DNA from: Oxyruncus cristatus
Lineage: Eukaryota; Chordata; Aves; Passeriformes; Cotingidae
Reading direction: 5' to 3'
Length of the DNA stretch: 64,000 bases
Assembly (NCBI GenBank): GCA_013399855.1
Contig: VXAY01002458.1
Coordinates: 1-64,000, forward strand
Every line of letters begins with the position of its first letter. Positions within the stretch are counted from its first letter, which is position 1. The notes under the pieces were generated by a model. The model saw only the letters and a list, made by a program, of their open reading frames with translations, searched no databases and was not told the DNA's origin. Positions 25,180 through 38,200 of the stretch are shown here, one piece after another. The position numbers and the translations under genes are program-made.

Positions 25180-26239
25180 TGGTTTCTGTGGCTACGTTTT
25201 GGTAGCAGTGGGTGCTACAGGGGTGACTTCTGTCACCTGCTGTTAGAAGCTGCTAGAAGCTTCCCCTGTCCCATGGAGCCAAAGCCAGCCGGCTCCAGGA
25301 TGGACTTCCTGCCTCTGGCCAAGGCCAAGCCAATCAAGAATAATAGTAATGCCTCTGTGATAACATATTTAAGAAAAGAAAGTACATACACAGAAAGAAT
25401 TCCAGTCAGGGATGAGCAGAGTGAGAACATGGGAACAACAAGGTAGACACCAAGGTCAGTGCAGAAAGAGGGGCAGGAGGTGCTCCAGGTGCCAGAGCTG
25501 AGGCCCTGCAGCCCATGGTGCAAACCATGGTGGAGCAGCTGTACCCCTGCAGCCCATGGAGGAGCCCAAGCTGGAGCAGGTGGATGGGTGAAGGAGGCTG
25601 TGACCCTGTGGGAGGCCCAAGATGGAGCAGGGTCCTGCCAGAGACCTGCAGCCCATGGAGAGGGAAGCCCACATGGGAGCAGGTTTTTCCTGGGTAGGAT
25701 TTGTGGCCCCCATAGGGGACCCACGCCAGTACAGCTCATCCGCATAGGAATGCACCCCACGGAGAAGTGACCCACAGGACAGCAGTTCGTCAAGAACTGC
25801 TGCCTGAGGGATGGACTCATGCTGGAGAGGTCCATCAAGGACTGCCTCCCATGGGAGAGACCCCACGGGAGCAGGGGAAGGACTCCTCTGCCTGAGCAGC
25901 AGAAACAACAACTGATTGTAACCCCCATTCCCATTTCCCTGCTCTGCTGGGGGTGAGGAGGGAGAACATGGAATAAAGGAGGGGTGGGGGAAAGGTGTTT
26001 TTTAAGACTGTTTTATTTCTCACTCTTTGGCTCTTATCCTGTTAGTAATAAATTTAAGTACTATCCCTACTTTGAGTCTGTTTTGCCTGTGAAAGTAATC
26101 AGCAAGTGCCCTCTCCCAGCTGTTATCTCAACTCATGAATCCTTAGCTTTTTTTTTCTCCCCCTCCTCTGTCCAGTTGCAGAGGGAGAGTGAGTGGCTTT
26201 AGTGAGGACCTGGCATCCGGCCAGGGTTAACCTGCTACA
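25180..26239 (+). mobile_element. Solo ERV LTR, about 1.06 kb
   Basis: Begins TGGTTTCTGTGGC at 25180 and ends AACCTGCTACA at 26239, fitting TG...CA ends. In order it shows GGGGTGACTTCTGTCACC near 25220, a TATA-like ACATATTTAAGAAAAG near 25365, a tandem body with three CTGCAGCCCATGG units (near 25504, 25546 and 25640) and GGAGCAGG phrases, a TAGTAATAAATTTAA polyadenylation region near 26044, and a closing CTGGCATCCGGCCAGGG. I know this arrangement as a common avian LTR. No matching target-site duplication was found and no internal ERV sequence adjoins it. The 233-codon minus-strand frame inside it is a by-product of the repeats. Confidence 0.8.
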
Positions 26240-29200
26240 AAGCTTCAGGCCAAATTGCAGTAATTGCAGGGAAAGCCACACTTTTCTAGAAACAAAAGCC
26301 CAAAATTGCAGGACAGCCCTAAAACATCTCTTTCCCCTACAAACATGCAATGGGGCTTGCACGCTCCCGAGCTGTTTTCTTTGTTGTCCTTACTTTGTGA
26401 ATTCATCCTCTGTCCCTACTTAGAATGGGTTGGCTGTACAGCCAGTACAGCACATTGGGGAGCTCTCAGAACACACCCTCTGCCCAAGGGCCTTACAGTG
26501 CTTCAGGCATTGGCTGGGTTTTGCCATGGCTAATCCGCTGAACAACTCAGACACAGACTCTGCAAACCTCTGTGTGCTCCCAAGGCCACCCAGATGTGAC
26601 ATTTGCAGCCATGTGTTGTCTGCTGGGGCGGCTAGAATTTGTTACTATACATTTAAATCACTGATAGCTTATACAGCATCTATAAATCACTTATTCACCT
26701 TAAAATATAATGCTGACCGCAAATCCTGTTTTTTGTGCCATGACATTTATGACTCCAGTGTTTTAGACCTTAATCCATGTAGAAAAGAATCCATGCCTGT
26801 GATTTTTTTTTTTTTACAATCTTCTTCCTTCTCAGCATGAGCAATTGATTTTGGTTTTGTTTTTTTTAGCTAATATGCAAGACACCTGCAGTTAGCAGCA
26901 ACAAACATGTCAGGTGTGACTGTGCCAAAAGTGTTGTGTAACTTCAGAAAGAAAATGTAGAACTTGCTAGTTGGACAGTATCATTTCACTTTTTGATTTT
27001 TTATTAGCAAATCAATGTTACATGATGAAGTGAGTAATTCAGGTTGGTTTTAAAGGCATAGAGAAATGAAAGGAGATCCGCTAGTTTAGAGAAATACTTA
27101 ACAATAATAAACAATCCCCTGAAATGTATTTTGTTGGAAATGTATGAGAAACAGAACAAATGCAAGCAGAAGCACATACCTATCATGTTAATGAGGTACA
27201 TTTACAACCTGGGTGAAGGGTATGCAATGCTGTACAGAATACTAGATACTTTCAATCTTTGTTTTTGCTTTTCAGTATTTTCTTGCTGACTTTAGAGAGT
27301 TTGAAAAAAATACAGCGTGAAATTGCATAACTAAATCATAACTGGATCTCAATATAAAGCTTAAACCTTAGAAAAAGCTGTCATGACTGAAATGAAGTTA
27401 GTGTCATGAAGGCAAGTAGGAACATGTTAAATTATGCATTTTAACACAGCTGTCTTCAAAAGGACATAAATGAAAAGGATACAAAAAAATTATACGTGAA
27501 ACCAGAAAAAATGAGTAAAAACTACAGACATTTTGTAAATTATGGTTCTCTGGTGCCACTCAGGCTATGGTTGGAAAACTGAGATTTTAGCTAATAATTA
27601 TAGAGATTTATCCTTTTTTATAGGTTGGTATTCATATGAAAAACAAAACAACAAAGAATTAACTCAGAAAGTCCAACAGCACATCACTCAGTCTCTATAC
27701 CGGAGAATGTACACAAAGACTCACATGAAATGTGTTTACTTCACACTGCAGCCAATGAAAGGAAGGAAATATAACCTAATAAACTTTTGCATTTCCCACA
27801 ATATACCGTGTAGAAAAAAAAAATAACCAAGGAGTGGAAATGTCTTTTTTTAAAATCATATTTTCAAAGACACTGTGTTGGTATTTCAAATCAGATCAGA
27901 TAAACACAACAAAACAACAAAAACAACAAAAAAAAGAAGATGAAACATGAAGAAGAAATGCTGAAAAAAATGCAGGATTTAACTAAGGGCACTGGAAATG
28001 AAGATGAACAATAACCACAGTGCCAAATGACAAGTACAGTTGCTTTCTCTGAGCAAACTGAAACAAGCCAAGACAGCTCCAGAGCATTATCCTGTGAAGC
28101 TACGGACCTGGCAAAGGTGGTGCTTCAAACACAGAAGGAGCAAGCACAGCTGCAGCATACGCCCCAATTCTGAGAAGTGGCCTTAAATATCCTTTCTGCA
28201 CTCCAACCCAGCTTGGGTCTCTTTCTTAAGAACTGAAGCTGTTTCTGCAAGTCTGTAGTAGAAAAGCAAAAGCAAAAGGACTAGAAAGTCACTCTCTCAT
28301 TGACAAAGTGGCCACAAAAGCAAATAATCAACCATTAACTATACTTAGTTAAACCACACAAACCATTTTAAAAACAGAGTTAAATGAGGTCAAATCTATT
28401 TCCCATATATGAAATTAATAAAAAGAAAATACACCAATTGAAGCATCACCTTCTAAGCTGAGCTTAGCTCCCATGTTAAGAAACACAAAGCTTGCCTGTA
28501 TGCTCAGTTTCTCCCAGTCACTAACTGAGCCTGAAATCTGATTTTATAGTTATGTATAAAAAATATGCTTCACGTGAACGTGTATAGACCCTCTCTTAAT
28601 TACGCAGGGCTGGAAGATGGACAATGTTCATTTGACAATGGAAATGCACCAAGTCGCCACAGCTGAGGTCCATCCTTACAGACCTAAACAAGCCCTGCAA
28701 TACTGGTCTCTCTCCAGTAATGCAACAAAATGAGCATGGCTGAGCTCCCACATTCCAAGGACTTTCCCATACACCTGTGTTTCTCTCTTTATGTTTCCCA
28801 CGCTGAGCCTTTTTTTTGTCAACGCGCCCAAAAACCAGGGAGCGAGATGTACAATTTCCACCGCAGTGACCCAGGAAACAGGGATAATCGCCATAGCAGA
28901 AAGCCAGGAGATGGCATCACTTCCTGTCAGGTGTTTTCTGGCTCACTAGAGGAGAATCAGATTCCAGTCAAAATGGGAATCTCAGGGTGAATTTCCAAGG
29001 GAGTTAAGGGCAGGGGGCACAGGGGCCTGAGGCAGCAGGTGAACACAATACCCTGTAAGCTGGGAGAAAGCTGGGGGATAGAGAGATGGTGGACTGTTGG
29101 CAGGGTTACAAGAAGAAACTTTGAGATTTCTGTTACTGTTTTTTTCTCTGTGAAATTTTGTAATACTGTGGGAAACCTGAGTTTAGGTTTAGGGAGGGAG

Positions 29201-30835
29201 TATGTGTGTGAATGGAAATTATGAAAAGCAATGTACGCCTGGAAAATGATGACAATAACATAACATATATCACAAATCTTTTTAAGAATTGTCTTATTAT
29301 TTCTTCTGAAAAGTTACCTATGAAATACATTTAATTTGTATCTCTGTTTGAAGCTAACTGTGAAGCTTCCTCACAAAACCAAAGGAATAAAGGCATACCT
29401 CCATGTTTGATAGATGTGGAATTAGGATTGTGATCTCCGGTATTGAAAGCAGTACGGTAATGGGAGATAGAAACTAGTACACATCTTAAAAATAAAGAAA
29501 TATCTTAATATTTATAAAATACTCCCTCACTTCCGCTTGAAAATCACTAGAACTGTGTGAACTGTAGAACTCTCATTTTCAAACTACTGAACTTCAATGT
29601 CCATGACTTAAAGATGCTTTAAGAGTCGTACTTTGGTAAGAGAATCTATAATCAAGATTTTCAAAAAGGATTTCTATCCTAAAGAACCTGTGTTGCCAGA
29701 AGGTATGTTTTCTGGCAAAGAAGTTGTTTACACAGACTGTTTACTGTGGTGTTTACTTCTACTGATTAGCGAGTAGTGACTTCAGGGTTAGCAACTGGGA
29801 AATAAGACTGCTATTTAAATGGGAATTTCATGACAGTTTTCCGAAGCATGTATCTTTCTTGATCTCATGCATGTATTGTAAAAGGTTTGTAATTGGTCCA
29901 AAATTGTTGGCCCTAATTAATAGGAAAACATATAATGGTTCTATATAAGTAGGTCTAAGTAGACCCTACTGTTCTGTGAATAAAATTGGACCTGTGAGAG
30001 CGAAGTAATGTAACACAGGAATCACTGATCTTGCTTTGTCTGCTGTTCCTTTAAGTAGGAACATATGAGAGTTTGCAGGTCTAATATTTGAAACCATACA
30101 GGAGTTTTGTAATTAATTTTCAGAACCTTGATATGAAGTAAAGAGATCAAAAGCTTTAAAGTACTAATCACAGTTAGGAAATACTACAACAGATGAAATT
30201 TCCTCATGAATCTGAAATATCTGATAAAATATTTCTGGCATGTACATACTACTATTACCATTTCAAAATCTGGTCTTGCAGAAGTGAGAGGCAAGACAAA
30301 CTTCTGTACAGTGACTACACCTACAGTGAATAATTCAGTTGCAAGAGCACGTGAGTCACATTAAGATTTCACCTGACTGCCTGTTCCCTGGGATAAAGAT
30401 TTTAGCAGATGCACAGCTACCAAGGGGAAGGTGTGGCTGCTGTCTTCATTTTTTACAAAATAGAAGTATTGATGTGGTCTGATTTGATTAATAAACCTTG
30501 ATATAACTAGGTCAGACCATTGGTAGAAAATTCCTTTGGGGGAATAGAACAGAATTATATTCGGAGATACCACAAGAACATCCCCCAATAGCTTATTGGA
30601 GCTATAAAGTCTCACTGAAAAGTGTGGCATGATTGCTTTCAGATGGTACACTGCTCTGGTCCTGCACTAGCTTCTGATATATCTCCACAGAGCATCTCCT
30701 GGGCAAGATACAAGGCTGCCAACAGACTCTTCACCTTGAAAAACAACCTTTCCACACCAATTTAGAGGCTAGAATATTTTCTAGAATAGCATTTATTAAT
30801 TCAAAAGATTGTTTTTCCAGCAACCTGAGGTAATT
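26240..30835. other. Intergenic, mostly AT-rich
   Basis: A moderately GC-rich stretch follows the LTR (about 26330-26620) and another lies at 28600-29050. Neither matches a family I know. There is an A-rich (CAA)n-like stretch near 27905-27940. The 136-codon plus-strand frame at 26430-26840 has no recognisable domain. Confidence 0.5.
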
Positions 30836-31300
30836 GGAGTCCAGAGGATGGCCACCAACTTGATGAGGGGGATGGAGCACCTTTTCTATGAGGAAAGGCT
30901 GAGATAACTGGGATTGTTTCAGTCTGGAAAAGAGAAGGCTTTGGGGTGACCTAATCATGGCCATTCAGTGCCTGAAGAGAGCCTTCAAGAAAGATGGAAG
31001 GAGATTTTTGCAAGGGCATGTAGTGACAGAACAAGAAGAAATGGCCTCAAACAAAAAGGAAGTAGGTTTAGATCAGATATCACAAAAAAAAAAAAAAAAT
31101 TACTATGAGGGTGACAAGGCACTGGAACAGGTTGCCCAGAGAAGTTGTGGACGCCCCATCCCTGGAAATGTTCAAAGCCAGGTTCAAGGGAACTCTTAGC
31201 AGCCTGGTCTAGTGGAAGGTGTCCCTGTCCACGGGAGGGGGATTGGAGCTAGATGATCTTTAAGGTCCCTTCCAATACAGGCCATTCTATGGTTCTGTGA
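30836..31300 (+). mobile_element. CR1 retrotransposon 3' end with an internal A-run
   Basis: Runs from the ORF2 block coding MATNLMRGMEHLFYEERL-like sequence (GGCCACCAACTTGATGAGGGG) through the conserved GGCACTGGAACAGGTTGCCC to GAGCTAGATGATCTTTAAGG. It ends CATTCTATGGTTCTGTGA (31283-31300). A run of 16 A at 31084-31099 lies in the middle, where related copies have a short GGAAGAAATTCTTT stretch. That looks like local A expansion or slippage, not a 3' tail. The copy is broken by stops and frameshifts. Confidence 0.92.
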
Positions 31301-31743
31301 TACTACTCAAAATTTAATTAAACCTGCTTTACACTTCTCACAAGGATTTGTAACACTTGAATAAAATGGACATTTAGAAATCTTCGTAGATGTGCCACAA
31401 ACTACACTTTTGTTTTGAAAAGCCCTAATATTATGTGGATGCATAATTTAACAGGCCTATCTTCATATACCAAATTTCTAAACCGCTCTGTTGCATATGA
31501 CCCCGTAAGTTCAGCATGTATAGGTATGTTGATGTGCATATGTGAGTGTTCACACAAATGAAACAGTATAGCTTACTTCACTTTACAATACAGAAGATGA
31601 ACACTTGTGGTGGGAATATACCATAAGAATACTTATTTTTATGAGGGTTGCAGGTGGAGATTTCTGTCATGTCCAAGATTTTCTTTTTCAAGTACAGGAC
31701 ACCTTTCTCAAAGGTGTTCTTTTTAAACATAGCCAATTCCATA
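31301..31743. other. Intergenic spacer between opposed CR1 copies
   Basis: About 440 bp of AT-rich unique sequence between a plus-strand CR1 tail and a minus-strand CR1 tail. The two 3' ends point toward each other. No feature recognised. Confidence 0.6.
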
Positions 31744-32020
31744 ATCACAGAATCATAGAATTGTTAGGTTGGAAGGGATCACAACGGTTCACCTGGTCCA
31801 ACCTCCCTGCTCAAGGAGTGTCATCCTAGAGCACATGGCACAGGATTGCATCCAGTCAGTCCTTGAATATCTCCAGTGAGAGAGACTCCACAACTGCTCT
31901 GGGGAATCTGTTCCAGTGCACAATCACCCTCACGGTAAAGAAGTTTTTCCTCATGTTCAGGTGGAACTTCCACTGCTTCGGTTTCTGCCCATTGCCTCTT
32001 GTCCTATTGCTTGGCACAGT
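31744..32020 (-). mobile_element. CR1 retrotransposon 3' end, minus strand
   Basis: Begins with the complement of two octamers (ATCACAGAATCATAGAAT), then GGTTGGAAGGGATC, TCCAACCTCCCTGCTCAAG and the TTCCAGTGCACAATCACCCTCACGGTAAAGAAGTTTTTCCTCATGTTC-type block (quoted in part). Only the last 280 bp are present. Minus-strand translation gives RTRGNGQKPKQWKFHLNM then NFFTVRVIVHWNRFPRAVVE, the ORF2 C-terminus. The break near 32020 is the 5' truncation. Confidence 0.92.
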
Positions 32021-34164
32021 TTCTGCACACCTGCTGAGAACGAGAAAGGAGAGACCCTGAAATACAGCCAACAACTCACAATATGACAACATACATTTAG
32101 AAGTTGAATATGTAATATTGCTTAATAAGAAATGTGAAATAACTTTTTCATCATTGTTAAAGGCAGAGCGCAATTGACATTTTCCTAGGGAACAAGGTAG
32201 GTATTACTGTGTGGCTCTATCTCATGCCTGGAATAACCATATTCCCAAAACCGTTATCCCAGAAGCTTTAAACATGCTATGTGTATTCCTGATTTTAATA
32301 CTGGACACATACATTTCTTCCCTTCTGTGGTAAGTGGGCAAATCAAAGGCCATTATTACTTCCTATCATGCTGATATCAGGGAGTGTATGGGACTACTTT
32401 TGTATAAGAATACATTTCCTTTTAGGAAAAAGTTATACAATTAAATATACTAATAACTGCTCACTTACAACTGATTATATAAGCAGATAAATGTTATAAA
32501 GATCAAGAATATAACTGTAATCTGATTTTGGTTTCTGAACTCCAGTTCTCCAACCAAATGAAATGCAAGTGTGGATTAGTAGGGTAGACAGATAATTTTC
32601 CCATTAATCCTTAGATAAAAGGAAGGTCTAAGTTTTGTGCTGTGCATAATATTGCCAACCACTTCATTTACGTTAACAGTAAAACTATTTGCTTAATTCA
32701 CAATACTCAGATGATGTGACATCAGTGCAGTGCTCTTGCCTATCCAATAAGGCAGCTAAATTATTGACCAAATTCTCCTTCTAATATTACGTCAAAAGTG
32801 TAACCACTTGCCTATTTTCTAATTGAAAATCCATTCTTGCTTATAATCTCTAGTTTACAAGCAGCCATAGCATGGCAGATACCTCTTCACATTTCTCTAA
32901 CAGTGAGAAGAAAAAGAGTTGTACAGTTCTACAGTTGTATGTGCCTAATTTCCAGGCACTGCAGAATATTTCTCATTTCTTTTGTTATTACCAGTCATAC
33001 AAATGTGAAGTACAACTATTTTCAAAATTTCTCAGTCCCTCTGTGACATTTAGGTGGTGTGCTCCACATAACACTTTTTTTTAAATCACTACTCATTTTT
33101 TGAATCAAGTGATGATAAGAAAGGCAGACATTTCAGCACAGATTCTCAATGTCACTGGGTACACATGTTCTGCCAATAACTCGCTCAGCTTTGTGTGTTC
33201 TGCAGTATAAGAATATTTGTTAAGCATATGTAAATAATCTTTTTGAATTCCCTAACCAAAAAAATGTCCTAATCTTGGAAACATTTAGTGATGTGCATAA
33301 GAACTACTAGTAATCTCAATGATGTACAGTTTAGCATGTGAAGAAATGTTTTTGAAGCTAGAGGACAAGAGTGTGCTTGAATTTAAATTGCATGAATATT
33401 CATGGCATATAATATACTAAATGTATAAATTATAAAATAGACTATGTATAAGCTTTCACATGTGTGAGCTTGCAGCCCATGCGGAACATCAATAACAACC
33501 TTTCTTCCATACCATAGGGCTGGTTTCATGCAGGAAAAGAGCCTCAGCATATTGTGATTCTTGTAACCATTCCTCTGACACTGGAAAAAACTTTCAAATC
33601 AAGAAGGTAGTATGTACGAGCATGTAATTGTCAATAAAAAGTGTAATTTTTCATATTAGGTCTTTTACATAAAGTCTTTACTCCTGTCCCTCAACAATAA
33701 ACCCACAGAATGTTGAAGAAACCTCAGTTCTACAAAACTTTAATGAAATACTTTTATTTTATTGTCAGCAAAAATCACCAACCTCTTATAAGATTGTTTT
33801 TTACTCTATGAACTCTTTAAGGTCATAAATATTGGCTAAAAATATCTTGCAATGATAGATTCACTATGTAAACCCAGTTGTTGTGCACACTTTTTTTTAA
33901 AAAAAAGAATATATCAGATACGGTGCTTTTGCTGACTACAGGAAAAATATTCTAAAAGTCCCTCACAATTATAGTTTATTTACATTTCAATTTTAAAACC
34001 CAAACAAATAGAAAGAAAACAGCAATTGATCTTTGATTGCAGACCCACTTAAATTCAAGTACAGCAATATGGTTTGTTAGATTAAAACATGAATTATTAC
34101 ACTATCTTTTCATCTTGTTTAGAAAAAAGTTTTAGGAATTTAGGAACATGACTCTGATTCAAAG
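32021..34164. other. Intergenic, AT-rich
   Basis: No gene or repeat family recognised. There is a short self-complementary T8A8 stretch at 33891-33906. Confidence 0.5.
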
Positions 34165-34290
34165 GCATCAATCTATCATAGATTTTAAGGTCAGAAGGGA
34201 CTATTATTACACAAAGGTCAAACTCTGTAATCTACATCAAGCCCATAACTACTATTTGAAATATGTTAGTGTCAAATAATCCATAAATTA
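34165..34290 (-). mobile_element. Ancient CR1-type 3' terminus
   Basis: ATCATAGATTTTAAGGTCAG at about 34177, then AAGGGACTATTATTACACAA, matches the complement of the 3' terminus of old sauropsid CR1 lineages (which end in 'gattctatgat' preceded by a 'ggtcccttctggcc' phrase). It is strongly decayed and lacks ORF2. The right edge is unclear. Confidence 0.55.
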
Positions 34291-35126
34291 AAAGCAGAGA
34301 AGGTGCTAGCTATTAGGACTAGGACACTGAGTGCTTTAATCACTAAGCTCCTGCTTGATTCCTTTCATTGTCCATCCCTGAACAAGTTGGGCCCAACCTC
34401 AATAGGAAAAGTAGCTCCACCCCAATTAACCTGATATTTAGGACAGTTGAAGAGGAAATAAAAATTAGGTGGCCTTAATTCTGCAAAGGCTGGGCAAGGC
34501 ATTAATTTAGGATCCCCTACTACTATGTTAGTTAAGTACATGCCTACTTGTCTTGGTCTTCTGTGGATCGAGTGTATTGTCAGCCCTGCTCAGGTCATCC
34601 ATGGAGCACCTAACGTGCCTGCTCCCATATTCATCTTGGCATGAAGGGTTTGGGCACCTCTGGGAAAGCCCAAGCTCAATGTTCCTCAGACTAGCAAAAA
34701 TTAATATTTCTAATGCCCTTTGTATTTAAATATAGGTTAACATTAATATTGCAAACACTTCATGGCAAAGTCTTAAGTATCTTTGATACAAGATTGAAAA
34801 ACATTGCCTTGTAAAAATTAAAGTTGCATATCCCCTTTGAAAGCCAGAGTGTGACTTCATAAGCTGATTTATTTATACATAGCCATGTGTTTATTATTAC
34901 ACAGCCAGCAACTTTAGCTATGGTTTGTTATGAATGTTTTGAACTGGTGACTGAGTGTCCAATAATAGGAATTCATCATTTTGTTTTCAGAAAATACTGA
35001 ATCTAAGAAATATTATTTCTTAAATTTATTTTGTTTGAAGAGAAAGCTCTCCTGAGGGCATGCAAAAATAATAATTTAGTATTCATACAAATTATTTTCA
35101 AGGCACTAGCATTTTCAGGATTATTA
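34291..35126. other. Intergenic
   Basis: AT-rich sequence with no recognised feature. Part of 34300-34520 could belong to the preceding ancient repeat, but I cannot support this. Confidence 0.4.
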
Positions 35127-35234
35127 TCTATTAATAGGTAGTTCAGTATCAGCTATTAATACGTATTAAAGGTATTTACAGACATAAATGAAGGGTATTT
35201 GGAGAAAGCTGATACTGAACTACCTATTAATAGA
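35127..35234. repeat. Perfect 28-bp inverted repeat with a 52-bp loop
   Basis: The left arm 35127-35154 and the right arm 35207-35234 are exact reverse complements over all 28 bp, read directly from the sequence. The arms do not extend further inward or outward. The loop contains a second perfect palindrome of 14 bp (35156-35169, TTAATACGTATTAA). The structure would fold into a strong hairpin. It could be a short fold-back (MITE-like) element, a hairpin RNA precursor or a recent local inverted duplication. No terminal motif or target-site duplication identifies a transposon family. Confidence 0.9.
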
Positions 35235-38200
35235 ATAAAAAATAAAGTAGAAGTATGCATTGTGTTGAAATACTGTAAACTCATGTACCTTTCCTCATCT
35301 CCCCTTTAATCATGCAAGATTATAGCATGCATATTACTGTGCAGGTATATAGTCTTTAATACCATATTTACAACATAAACAATTTTAAAATTGTTCAGAT
35401 CTCATAAGAGACAATAAAAAGAAGGATGATATCAACCTTTCTATTTTTTTGAAAAAAACTTACCAAATATATTATTACTCTGTTGACAGTATAAATGTGC
35501 TATTTCAAAACTGAACACTTCCAAATGACTACATTTTTCCTAAGGAATAGTTCTTCTGTGTAGAGTTATTTTTTTAAAGAAAGTAAACCTTATATATTTT
35601 GTCAATTAGGAGAACTTTTTTGAAACTTTTGTTGCAATGGAAAGCTATTCAGTGGTGAAGAGTTGACAAGCAGGAAGCTGAAAGGAAGCTGAAAGGAAGC
35701 TGATTGTGGTATATCTGATGCAATTACGTATTTTCCATTCAGTATCAAATTTTAACTGTTCCATTCCAATACATATGCTCACATGAATATGCAACTTTCT
35801 TTCACTGAAAAGTATAATTTAATGCAAGAAGAAACTATATATTTCAGCCAAAACTTTAAAATCGTGAATACTATCATGACAACTAATGGAACATTAATAC
35901 CTACTAAACATAGAAGACTTCATCCAAAAATCTGTACCAGGTGGTCTAGCCTTTGCACTGAAGTATATTACTGCCAGGTAACTGCTTAGCAGAAGCACTT
36001 TAAAATAATGGCACTGGTGGAAAAAAAGAAATAAAAAAGAAATATTAATAATAAAAAACCCCTTGCTTTAAAATTACACTCTTGTTATAATTCTGATCTT
36101 TAATAAGCATTTGCATGCATGTTCTTCCTGCAATCAACCCCATGGAAACAATCTATTATTTTGAAGTGACTTTTGAGATTTTTCTGCCTAACTGTAGTCA
36201 ACCAATTGTGTTTTCATCTCCCTTGAGATAATACTATGATACTCGATATTGCTGATGTTAGTAAGGTCTTGGAATGAACCTACATCAAGCAGTTGCACAT
36301 TCTTAGGAATATGATTTATTTTAAGTCTTAAGGAATGTTTCTTAATACAAATATACGGAATTTATTTTCAGACAGATATGTCTGAATATTAGCTTTTGAC
36401 ACAGAAAACATGAAAGAAAGGATGATGACTCAAAGATGTGAAAGATGACCCAAAGAAGTGAAAGTTAAGAGAGTATGCATTGAACCAGGCTTTTGAATTC
36501 TACCCATTCAATCACAGAAGTCAAAATCATAACTACTTTGCTCGTATTTTTCTTACTAACATTGCTTGACTACTTTGTTGATGCTGACCTGTAAATACTT
36601 CTCTTATGTACCTACGTGATTGCCCTGGCAGGGAAACAAGTTATATTACAGATGTTTAGGCATTTCCACAAAAATTCTAGCTGCACCTCTAAAGAAGGAC
36701 TTAACAAGTCATAGTAGGGTAATCACTCAATTGAAATCATTAGTCACTGGAAGTATGGCAGCTCTCAAAGATATGCTCTTGTCACATTGTTCTGCATTTG
36801 CAGGAAGCATCTGCTAAAAATTACTTCTAAGTGCCATAAATACCTGTTTGGATGTTTGATCTTTTTTTTTTTTCTGGAGGACTACTTTACCACCAGCCTG
36901 CATCAGAGTCAGCCTTCAAAACAGGGAAACTTGGCAGCTCTGACTTCTTACTGTTTTTGTAGAAGGCTAGCTCTTAAAACTGTTAGTGGCGCAGATTGTG
37001 TTTACATGCAAGCAGGATGTCTTGTAAGCAGTTGGTGCTGTTCTTGCACCAGAGGCAAGAACACTGTGGCCTCCATTGCCACAATCTGTTCTGGTCCTCC
37101 CTCCACTGCCACCCCAGGCAGGGTGAGCCAGGGTGGCTCTGCAGTGGGAGCGCAACTCCCAGCCCCTCTTGTACACCCATGCAAATCCTGGTCATGTTTC
37201 ACGTACACAGAAATGAATGCTTAGGGTAAAAAAATAACCACAACACTTAAGCTAACTTTAAGTAGATTCTTTTTTCACCCATACCAAGTATTTTGCTGTT
37301 TTAGCTACAATGATTGCCCACATTCAAACGTAATTGCTCATGATGCTTTGAGGTTCCAGTGCAAAATCTCACAGCTGGGTGAGGTTCAGCTTTCTCACCA
37401 AGCTGGCATGACTGAGCTTGCCTTGCTGAACTCATCAGAAATGATATCACTTGCTGTAACTCTCTTAAATTTATTCAAAACATCTTTTCACCAATTGGAT
37501 GCATTTGTTTTAAAATTACATATTTTAGACAATTAAAATAAATAATACAATATGCATAAAATCTTATCAAGGTATTCTGCTGTTAAAGAGTGGAACAATC
37601 AGATGTGATATAGCACATTCAAAAAGAAGATAAGCTTATGGGAACCACCTATATATTTTCCCAGTTCTAGTAAGTGTGAGATGACAGGTCCACTTGCATC
37701 CACATGCCTGAGGTATGTGGGCAGTTTGACGTTCTTATGTGACTAAACACTGTTCACATGAAGATCAAGCAAAAAAACCATGAGAAAACCCATACAGTAT
37801 CATGTCTTTTTTTTTGCTGTTGCTCATTTGTTTGTGTATTTTTTGTTTTGTTTTTTACCTAACCAAAGTCATAACAATATATGCATGTACTAGATGAGGG
37901 TACAGACCCTTGAATTTGCCTTCTGTAGACAAGACAAGCCTAACCTGAACTTTGTTTTCCACACAGTCTACCTTACCTGCTTACAGACTGGAAACTACTT
38001 AAACTAAATCAGTTGGACTGCTGAATAATGCACAATCACTGTGTTGGCCTAATTCTGCCGTGCCCTGTTAGCCAACAGAGGACATCAATCGAAGCAAAAA
38101 GGCAGTCACTACCACAAGGACAGAAGTTTTATACCAGCAGAGAACAGCACAGCTGATGAAGAAAACCAGGCCTCCCCATTCCATTTATAAACGCGCTCCA

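Noticed and set aside
25233..25934. 233-codon minus-strand open frame
   Set aside because: It lies wholly inside a solo LTR with tandem repeats and reads antisense. Repeated units keep it open by chance.
36787..37224. 145-codon open frame
   Set aside because: It begins in AT-rich sequence, crosses a poly-T stretch, has competing frames on the other strand and shows no domain.
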